NCBI GenBank assembly: GCA_011523055.1
Contig: WTHQ01000039.1
Span: forward strand, 155,524 to 210,438
Direction: 5' to 3'
Source: Methanobacteriota archaeon
GTDB taxonomy: Archaea > Thermoplasmatota > Poseidoniia > Poseidoniales > Thalassarchaeaceae
DNA length: 54,915 bases
Under the pieces are notes generated by a model. It was given only the letters and a program-made list of their open reading frames with translations, ran no database searches and was not told the origin of the DNA. Positions 49,173 through 54,915 of the stretch are shown piece after piece. Position 1 is the first letter of the stretch, and each line of letters starts with the position of its first letter. The position numbers and the translations under genes were made by a program.

Positions 49173-49693
49173 GCTGACAGCCTCTCCAGATGATTGACCC
49201 CGGCGGCTGTGAGGATTACGTGACGATTCTTGTCAGTCCCCGGAGGATAGGCCAATAGCGGGGTTTTCTCATCACCGGCCCCCCCCTCAATCATTCTGTT
49301 GATGTAGAGGGAAATATTCCATTTTTCTATATCTTCTTCAGTCCACTTCCCTGTTGATGACAAGAGTTGTTTGAGTACCCTGGGCGGGGAGTCGGCCTCA
49401 TTCTCCACCGACCGAAAGTAGTGGATTGCCGCTAGGATCAGGTCGGCGGTCCTATGAAGCCCGCAGTTGTCTATCATCCTCGCGAGATCCGCCCCCTTCT
49501 TGCTCGAGAGTTTTTCGTAATACGAATTTGACTCTCTGCTGGCCACTCTAATTTTGGAGATTGAGCCTTTCCAACCTTCCTGGTCTTTGATGCCTTGCCA
49601 CCGATCATTTACCTCTCTGATGCTTCCGCTCAGTGACACTTCCTCATCACCGACTTGGAGGTATAGACGAGCCTCTTCCACTTCGTCTTGCAT
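49169..49693 (-). CDS. Hypothetical protein
   Basis: A 174-residue soluble protein with a strand-rich N-terminus (RLYLQVGDEEVSLSGSI) and a helical C-terminal part (RMIDNCGLHRTADLILAAIHYFR) that could be a winged-helix-like fold. Unrecognised. Its stop overlaps the pentapeptide gene start (ATGA), so the pair is coupled. Confidence 0.65.
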   Translation of the reverse strand: MQDEVEEARLYLQVGDEEVSLSGSIREVNDRWQGIKDQEGWKGSISKIRVASRESNSYYEKLSSKKGADLARMIDNCGLHRTADLILAAIHYFRSVENEADSPPRVLKQLLSSTGKWTEEDIEKWNISLYINRMIEGGAGDEKTPLLAYPPGTDKNRHVILTAAGVNHLERLSA

Positions 49694-49797
49694 GCCAAGA
49701 CGTTGATGTAGCCCAATGTTAATTTTTTTGCGACTAGTCTGCTGCCGAGCGACTCCGCGACCGTTGATTTGAAGATAAGTATACTATTCCAAACTAC

Positions 49798-50568
49798 ATG
49801 GTTGATGCAACCGGCGAGGGCTATCCGCTGGTCCTTCAGAGTGGCGCTGACCCCACGAGCCTCGGGGGGGTCGCCGTATGCGGGCTGACCACCGTTGGCT
49901 CCGTCGGTGTTATCGCAGCATCCCACCTCATCACATCCCTCAACTTGAATCCGATGGGGACCGTCATACATCCCGAGTTTCCCGCAGTTGCCCTCATTCA
50001 AGAGTCAGTTCCAAAACACCCAGTAAGAGTCTATCAAGGGGAGGAAATCGGGGTCTTCATCTCCGAGATCCAATTCCCCCAAGCAAGCGACATACAATTC
50101 GGTAACACAGTGCTTGAGTGGTTCCAAGGCGGGGGCTTCGAAAGGCTCGTAATCATCGATGGTCTTGTCAGCGAAGAACTCGGACTAAAGGAGGAGGGGG
50201 ATATCTGGGGGGTAGCGTCCCTTCAAACTGGACGCGACGCCTTGGACAAAGTGGGCATAAGAAGAATACAGCAAGGCATAGTGACTGGAGTCTCCGGCTT
50301 CCTCCTAGCAGAGGGCGAGCGACAAGGATTGGACATCACCGTCCTCCTGGCAGAATGCAATCCGGTATACCCAGATGCCCGCGCGGCGTTGATCGCCGTC
50401 GAATCGCTTTGCGATATGATGGACATCGAGATACCGGTTCAGACCCTCCTGGATGAAGCCAGAGAGATCGAGAATCGTGTCCGTGAGGTCTTCGAGAGAG
50501 CCCAGTCTTCCGCATTGCCCGCTCCTGCAGACGATTCAGACGATGACGAGATAAGCATGGTCTACTGA
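49798..50568 (+). CDS. PAC2-family proteasome assembly chaperone-like protein, copy 2
   Basis: A 256-residue PAC2 protein similar in plan to the copy at 41.8 kb: GGVAVCGLTTVGSVGVIAASHL, PEFPAVALIQE, RIQQGIVTGVSGFLL, and a C-terminal coiled helix (DEAREIENRVREVFE). It ends in an acidic linker and MVY, again a short hydrophobic-aromatic tail that could touch the proteasome ring, but it is not a proper HbYX. Its stop is one base from the stop of the convergent NfuA gene. Confidence 0.88.
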   Translation: MVDATGEGYPLVLQSGADPTSLGGVAVCGLTTVGSVGVIAASHLITSLNLNPMGTVIHPEFPAVALIQESVPKHPVRVYQGEEIGVFISEIQFPQASDIQFGNTVLEWFQGGGFERLVIIDGLVSEELGLKEEGDIWGVASLQTGRDALDKVGIRRIQQGIVTGVSGFLLAEGERQGLDITVLLAECNPVYPDARAALIAVESLCDMMDIEIPVQTLLDEAREIENRVREVFERAQSSALPAPADDSDDDEISMVY

Positions 50569-50569
50569 T

Positions 50570-51133
50570 TCAGTAGAATGGGTTGACGCCAGCTGCGTGG
50601 TCGGTTGCGTCAATCACTTCAATTATCTCAGGTACGTTGTCTGTAATCATGACCTCTACGCCCTGCTTCAGGGTGACATCAGCCATTCCGCAACCCTGAC
50701 AGCCACCGCCAAACGCAATAATCGCCTTGCCGTTATCAACGCCGACAAGGTCCACGTGACCACCGTGCGATGCAACGGCTGGATTGACATTCTTGTCGAT
50801 GACGTCCGCTACTTTCTTTGATAGTTCATCCAACCACATGGGGTTAGGATTGTCGAAGCTGAACCCTCCTCCCATTAGGGTCTCCTTGAAATCCAATGTA
50901 GCCCCTTCCAGGTACTTGACACTCCTCGAAGCGATCCTAACCTGAAATCCCCTTATTTCTATTTCGAAGTCGTCATTTTTCGACTCTTCGGCTCCTACGA
51001 ATTGGAGGTCGTATTGAAAGCCCTTGGCCCCCCTTCCCACAATCTCTACCCTCAGTGCCATCTCCTCTCCCTCTTCTGCCTGGGCGGAGTAGTGTAGCAG
51101 CATCTCATGTGCCTTGTCACTTATCGTGAGCAT
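50570..51133 (-). CDS. nfuA: NfuA-type Fe-S carrier
   Basis: A 187-residue two-domain protein. The N-terminal A-type (IscA-like) domain reads GGGFSFDNPNP at the end but lacks the three cluster Cys, as in E. coli NfuA. The C-terminal NifU-like domain holds GGCQGCGMADVTL (CxxC), the cluster site. Only the part from the ATG at 51133 is taken; the longer open frame upstream runs through the moaA gene on the other strand. It is divergent from moaA, whose product needs two 4Fe-4S clusters. Confidence 0.92.
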   Translation of the reverse strand: MLTISDKAHEMLLHYSAQAEEGEEMALRVEIVGRGAKGFQYDLQFVGAEESKNDDFEIEIRGFQVRIASRSVKYLEGATLDFKETLMGGGFSFDNPNPMWLDELSKKVADVIDKNVNPAVASHGGHVDLVGVDNGKAIIAFGGGCQGCGMADVTLKQGVEVMITDNVPEIIEVIDATDHAAGVNPFY

Positions 51134-51215
51134 CGTCTTTGGCAAGGGGGAGTGAGCCTTGAACCTACTTCTAACCCGGAACCCTAATTCTCGAGTATCG
51201 CTACGGAAGGATGGA

Positions 51216-52208
51216 ATGAGGACCCTTCTGGACAAACTAGGCCGCCCCTTGCGGGACTTGAGGATATCCGTCACGGACAGGTGTAATTTCAGATGTACAT
51301 ATTGCATGCCGAAGGAGATCTTTGGCAAGGACTTCCCGTACCTGGAGAAAGCCCACATAATGACTTTCGAGGAGATTGACAGATTGGTTGGGATATTCAC
51401 GCGGCTCGGTGTGAAAAAAGTCAGGCTCACAGGGGGGGAGCCGCTATTGAGAAAGAACCTCTCGGAACTAGTCTCAATGCTTTCGATCCGGGACCTTGAG
51501 ATCGCACTTACAACGAACGGGGTGCTGTTGCCGAGATACGCACCAGCACTCTCAGCGGCGGGCTTGGATCGTGTCACTGTGAGCTTGGACGCAATCGATG
51601 AGGGGACATTCGCCTCGATAACAGACTCAGGCCATACCGTGGCTGCAGTTCTGGCTGGGATCGAGGCCGCTGAGTCAGTCGGATTGGGCCCAATAAAGAT
51701 CAACACGGTTGTGAAAAGGAATGTCAACGAGAACGAAATACTTGATCTGATCAGCAGATTCTCTAGTCGGGACATCGCAGTGAGATTCATCGAGTACATG
51801 GATGTCGGAAGCACGAACGGATGGAAAATGGATGATGTCGTTCCTGCTCGTGAGATTCTGCAAATCGTAGGTCCGGTAAAGTCGATCGAGCCTAGTAGCC
51901 CCAGTGACGTTGCCAAGATGTACCGGATGGAAGGCGGGGGGCAGGTCGGTGTAATCTCCAGCGTCACTGAGCCATTCTGCGGCAGCTGCTCTAGAGCCCG
52001 AATCTCCGCCGATGGGAGGCTATTCCCTTGTCTTTTCTCGAACAGTGGCTTGGACCTGTTGAGCCCATTGAGACAGGGGGCAGAGGATGAGTTCCTCGAA
52101 GAGGAGATTTCGCGGTTCTGGACATCGAGAACCGATCGCTACTCTGAGGTGAGGACGGACTCAAACAACAATGGCAACAAGATCGAGATGTCATACATAG
52201 GTGGATGA
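51216..52208 (+). CDS. moaA: GTP 3',8-cyclase MoaA
   Basis: A radical-SAM enzyme that starts molybdenum-cofactor synthesis from GTP. The N-terminal cluster is CNFRCTYC, the glycine motif is RLTGGEPLLR, and the C-terminal second cluster is CGSCSRAR...FPC. The polypeptide ends in the two glycines (SYIGG) that are conserved in MoaA. About 330 residues from the ATG at 51216, preceded by ggaagg; an in-frame ATG at 51159 is probably too early. No other moa gene is in the window. Confidence 0.95.
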   Translation: MRTLLDKLGRPLRDLRISVTDRCNFRCTYCMPKEIFGKDFPYLEKAHIMTFEEIDRLVGIFTRLGVKKVRLTGGEPLLRKNLSELVSMLSIRDLEIALTTNGVLLPRYAPALSAAGLDRVTVSLDAIDEGTFASITDSGHTVAAVLAGIEAAESVGLGPIKINTVVKRNVNENEILDLISRFSSRDIAVRFIEYMDVGSTNGWKMDDVVPAREILQIVGPVKSIEPSSPSDVAKMYRMEGGGQVGVISSVTEPFCGSCSRARISADGRLFPCLFSNSGLDLLSPLRQGAEDEFLEEEISRFWTSRTDRYSEVRTDSNNNGNKIEMSYIGG

Positions 52209-52216
52209 TCCTGAGC

Positions 52217-53485
52217 TCAGGCACCGTTTTTGTATAGCTCGACGATCGTGCTCCAAGGGGCGTCAGACCTGAAGGACGGCTCTCCATACCGCGAGACCTC
52301 AGCCGAGAAACCCATGGACCTGAGCCCTTGTGCCATGCTGTAGGGGCTAGGGGGGCCAGCGCCGCCTAGGAACCCAGGCAGCGAGTCGGTAACCACCAGG
52401 TGGGCCCCGTGGATGGCATTTGCCTCACTCGCGATGTTTCTGACGGCCCTTCGAGCATGCCTTTCCTCGTCCAAATTCGAGGTGGAATTTTTTGATGCGA
52501 AGATCAAGGATGCAGCCTCCTCTGACATCGACCTCATCAATCCAGCATCCCCCACGACTCCGGTCCATAACGGCCCAGAAACCCCTGGTCCCGACGGACT
52601 TGCATTGAGCGGCAACATGGCGTGCATAGGCCTAGACCCGTTGTCATGTTGGGGCAACAGGCCTGCGCTGATAGCCAGCTCCACGTCCTCTTGACTGGGG
52701 TTCGCTACCCTCCACCCGATGGACTCCTGGTGTGAGTTCGCCCCACTTTTCGATCTGTCGACGAGCACTGTGACCCTCAAATGATGCGAGTCCCAGACTG
52801 ATAGAAGGGGTGTAATCACCCTGTCATGGCGCGCTGCTGCGGTTGCAGCTGCGGCGAGCAGGACCCTGAGACCGCTGTCGTGCTTGAGGCCGTCAGGCCA
52901 AACACGCGCCCCATACCTCCTCATCAGCGGGCCGGCGGAGGACCCACTCAATGCAGCGGTGTCCGTTGCGCTCATCGACACGATAGCCCTCCGAGCTGTC
53001 GCCTGCATAGCCAGGTCCAGGAATGGCATCGGCGATCCATAGGGATCGATGTCGATCCAGTGCCAGCCCTGGGAGAGCAGCTCCCTCCTGGCGTCTCCTT
53101 GTGTCAAGGAGACATTGTGGCCCAGGGGGTCACGGGTTAGGTTGGATCGGGCCCACTCAAGAGCAACCTCGTTCATGTCGCACATCCTGACCCTCAATCT
53201 GGAGGCTGTCTTCTCAGGCAGCTCGTTCAACCACCTTCTGGTCCTTATCCCTGTGGCGCACATCGAGTCGATGGTTTGTATCCTATGAACGCCCTCCAAT
53301 GCCGAATCAGCCAGATAGTTCAGCATCAGCACACTGCGTGTTCTGTTCCCGGACATGGCCGGGTTCAGGAAACCACCGCTCTCCTTCCCTGCTGGACCCC
53401 GCCTGTCTCGATCAACAGCCACTGGGACTCGATGCACCGTGGTTCCCTCCAAGTAGGGCACTCCAGGCCAACCAGGTGGGTCCAT
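52217..53485 (-). CDS. trm1: tRNA (guanine26-N2)-dimethyltransferase Trm1
   Basis: About 422 residues. The SAM-binding start IDSMCATGIRTRRW, the catalytic DIDPYGSPMPFLDL and the ATDTAALSG loop are typical for archaeal Trm1. The N-terminal LEGTTVHRVPV and GGFLNPAMSGNR confirm the family. The start at 53485 (after gaggggg) is preferred over 53629, which would overlap the purM gene by more than 100 bases. 41 bases separate it from purM on the same strand. Confidence 0.92.
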   Translation of the reverse strand: MDPPGWPGVPYLEGTTVHRVPVAVDRDRRGPAGKESGGFLNPAMSGNRTRSVLMLNYLADSALEGVHRIQTIDSMCATGIRTRRWLNELPEKTASRLRVRMCDMNEVALEWARSNLTRDPLGHNVSLTQGDARRELLSQGWHWIDIDPYGSPMPFLDLAMQATARRAIVSMSATDTAALSGSSAGPLMRRYGARVWPDGLKHDSGLRVLLAAAATAAARHDRVITPLLSVWDSHHLRVTVLVDRSKSGANSHQESIGWRVANPSQEDVELAISAGLLPQHDNGSRPMHAMLPLNASPSGPGVSGPLWTGVVGDAGLMRSMSEEAASLIFASKNSTSNLDEERHARRAVRNIASEANAIHGAHLVVTDSLPGFLGGAGPPSPYSMAQGLRSMGFSAEVSRYGEPSFRSDAPWSTIVELYKNGA

Positions 53486-53526
53486 GCCCCCTCGAGGAGC
53501 GTGGGATTCAAGGATTGCACGCTCTA

Positions 53527-54609
53527 TCAGTATTGGTCGTACCTCAAGTTCAAGGGGGTATGGACAACTTCGCCCCCCTCGGTTACTCTCCCTACTACCT
53601 TTGTCCCTGGAACCCTCTCTTGAGCCCATTCCACGACCTCAGAAGCCACCGTCCTGTCAGCAACAACAACCATTCCCATGCCCATGTTGAAGACGCGATG
53701 CATCTCCCAATCCGATACATTCCCGACTGATCCAATCCACTCGAACTCAGGATGAGGCTCTAGGGGGTCATCGATCACGAAACCAACGGTCCGACTCAAC
53801 CTCAGGAGATTGGACAGACCCCCACCCGTTATGTGGGCTATCCCGTGTATCTTGTCCCTTGCACAGACTGACTTCTCGGAGAAAAGGAGGCTGACAATCG
53901 GGTCGACATAGATTCTCGTGGGATTCAACAACACGCTACCCAGGTCCCCCTGGTCGAACTCGATGGAACGAGACCCATGCTCGGAGGGGAATGGGCAGGG
54001 ATCCGTAAGCCCAACCCCTGATTTGGAGACCACATCTCGAACCAGAGAGAAGCCGTTCGAGTGGAAGCCGCTACTTGGAAATCCTATCAGTACGTCCCCG
54101 GGGGCTATGGCCTCTCCGGTTATTGCCATCCCAGATGGAAGCCATCCCAGAGCGGTCCCCGAGAGATCCAGCTCGGTCACGATCCCCGGCAGCGTTGCAG
54201 TCTCTCCCCCAGCGAGAGTTACGTTGGCACGCCTGCATGCCTCAGAGAGGGACCTACCAATCCGACTGTGTGCATCGTCTGATGGCCTCGGAACTGCGAT
54301 GTAATCCACGAACGCGAGTGGCTCTGCACCGACGCAGAGGAGATCATTGACATTCATGGCGACACAGTCCATCCCCACACCCTCGTAACGGGACAGGGAA
54401 TTAGCGATCTGGAGCTTCGAACCCACGCCATCGGTCGCTAGAGCCAGCCAATTTGGTCCGAACTCTATGAGCCCCCCGAAACCACCCTCTAATTTCACTG
54501 GAGCCCCAAGGGTCCCCTTTTCTCTAGTTGAGTTGGCAAGGCTGCCAATGAGCGATGCTACCGCTGATGACTCAGCATCGATGTCCACCCCCGACCCTGA
54601 GTAGGTCAT
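53527..54609 (-). CDS. purM: Phosphoribosylformylglycinamidine cyclo-ligase
   Basis: AIR synthetase of purine synthesis, about 360 residues. The opening MTYSGSGVDIDAE and ATDGVGSKLQIA, DCVAMNVNDLLCVGAEPLAF, GETATLPG and ITGGGLSNLLR are family blocks. Start at 54609; an ATG at 54627 would add six residues. It is divergent from the substrate-binding lipoprotein gene. Confidence 0.94.
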   Translation of the reverse strand: MTYSGSGVDIDAESSAVASLIGSLANSTREKGTLGAPVKLEGGFGGLIEFGPNWLALATDGVGSKLQIANSLSRYEGVGMDCVAMNVNDLLCVGAEPLAFVDYIAVPRPSDDAHSRIGRSLSEACRRANVTLAGGETATLPGIVTELDLSGTALGWLPSGMAITGEAIAPGDVLIGFPSSGFHSNGFSLVRDVVSKSGVGLTDPCPFPSEHGSRSIEFDQGDLGSVLLNPTRIYVDPIVSLLFSEKSVCARDKIHGIAHITGGGLSNLLRLSRTVGFVIDDPLEPHPEFEWIGSVGNVSDWEMHRVFNMGMGMVVVADRTVASEVVEWAQERVPGTKVVGRVTEGGEVVHTPLNLRYDQY

Positions 54610-54733
54610 GCCATCGCCTTCGTTCATGTTTTGACGTGTGCAAACGGAGGTTATTGATACCACCTCTGGCCATTGTGTAACCGACAACCCCAGAAAATTA
54701 ACAAAAAATGGAATTAATCAAAAGGGAGAGATA

Positions 54734-54750
54734 CTAAATAGAATATATTT
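54734..54750 (+). promoter_or_regulatory. Probable promoter of the lipoprotein gene
   Basis: An AT-rich block (ctaaata, aatatattt) preceded by purine-rich gggagaga (BRE-like) lies 33-49 bases upstream of the lipoprotein ATG; taggag stands as ribosome site about 10 bases before it. Confidence 0.55.
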
Positions 54751-54782
54751 CCCCAATAACCCGCTAGGAGCGTGAATACGCT

Positions 54783-54915
54783 ATGAAAACAATGAAGTTA
54801 ATTGCAACAATGATGACACTGAGTATGCTTGCAGCAGCCTTTGCAGGATGCCTCGGTGGAGATGATGAAGACGAAAAGACGACTGTGAAGATCGGTTTCC
54901 TCAACCCGATCACTG
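54783..54915 (+). CDS. Substrate-binding lipoprotein, partial (branched-chain amino acid ABC type)
   Basis: Only the first 44 residues are in the window. The signal peptide MKTMKLIATMMTLSML is followed by a lipobox AFAGC, an acidic spacer and VKIGFLNPIT, which is the characteristic first strand of LivJ/LivK-type periplasmic binding proteins. A lipid-anchored receptor feeding a membrane transporter is likely; the rest and the ligand are outside the window. Confidence 0.8.
   Translation, partial: MKTMKLIATMMTLSMLAAAFAGCLGGDDEDEKTTVKIGFLNPIT

Noticed and set aside
51134-51967. Long N-terminal extension of the NfuA frame
   Set aside because: It is antisense to moaA, and NfuA similarity starts exactly at the ATG at 51133.

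Overview
The window looks like chromosome from a marine planktonic euryarchaeon of the Poseidoniales (Marine Group II) type. The core machinery is archaeal: topoisomerase VI A/B, TFB, the eL18-uL13-uS9-RpoN cluster, Trm1 and PAC2-family proteasome chaperones. Promoters carry archaeal TATA elements. Mixed in are genes typical of marine bacteria or common in MGII: a proteorhodopsin, a class II (B12-dependent) ribonucleotide reductase, NAD-dependent DNA ligase, pyruvoyl-type PanD, RlmH and very large secreted Ca-repeat proteins. The genus assignment is inference from gene content; no phylogeny was run.

Layout. 1-5.9 kb: an unknown protein, then a 1711-residue surface protein (seven beta-propeller-like repeats interrupted by a VWA domain). 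5.8-10.6 kb, minus strand: topoVI B, topoVI A, a small membrane protein and an ArsR-type regulator. 10.8-12.8 kb: an aconitase-family enzyme with swivel domain first. 12.9-15.1 kb: TFB translationally coupled to an unknown helical protein. 15.1-18.7 kb: class II RNR. 18.9-22.3 kb: OsmC-like protein, isocitrate dehydrogenase, proteorhodopsin with its own terminator and promoter, and a methyltransferase. 22.3-26.7 kb, minus: an 1103-residue PIN-nuclease protein and a DHH phosphoesterase. 26.8-29.8 kb: Nudix, cobalamin adenosyltransferase, two unknowns (one membrane), RlmH, PanD. 29.9-37.9 kb: a 2660-residue surface protein. 38.0-39.6 kb: ribosomal operon ending in tRNA-Pro. 39.6-44.6 kb: LigA, PAC2 chaperone, RecB/Cas4-like Fe-S nuclease, ExoX-like exonuclease. 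44.6-47.7 kb: unknown protein, two tRNA-Arg genes, secreted esterase with 18 Ca-binding repeats. 47.8-54.9 kb: membrane protein, thioesterase, pentapeptide protein, unknown, second PAC2 protein, NfuA, MoaA, Trm1, PurM and the start of a substrate-binding lipoprotein.

How the parts connect: the cobalamin adenosyltransferase makes the cofactor the RNR needs; aconitase and isocitrate dehydrogenase are consecutive TCA steps; NfuA sits divergent to the Fe-S enzyme MoaA; LigA, the RecB-like nuclease and the ExoX-like exonuclease form a possible DNA repair island. Coding density is very high, with many 4-base ATGA overlaps and convergent stops that overlap or nearly touch. No gene-free stretch exceeds about 150 bases. 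No CRISPR array, insertion sequence, rRNA or replication origin was seen. Several genes have a TATA box about 25 bases from the start codon, which suggests leaderless transcripts.
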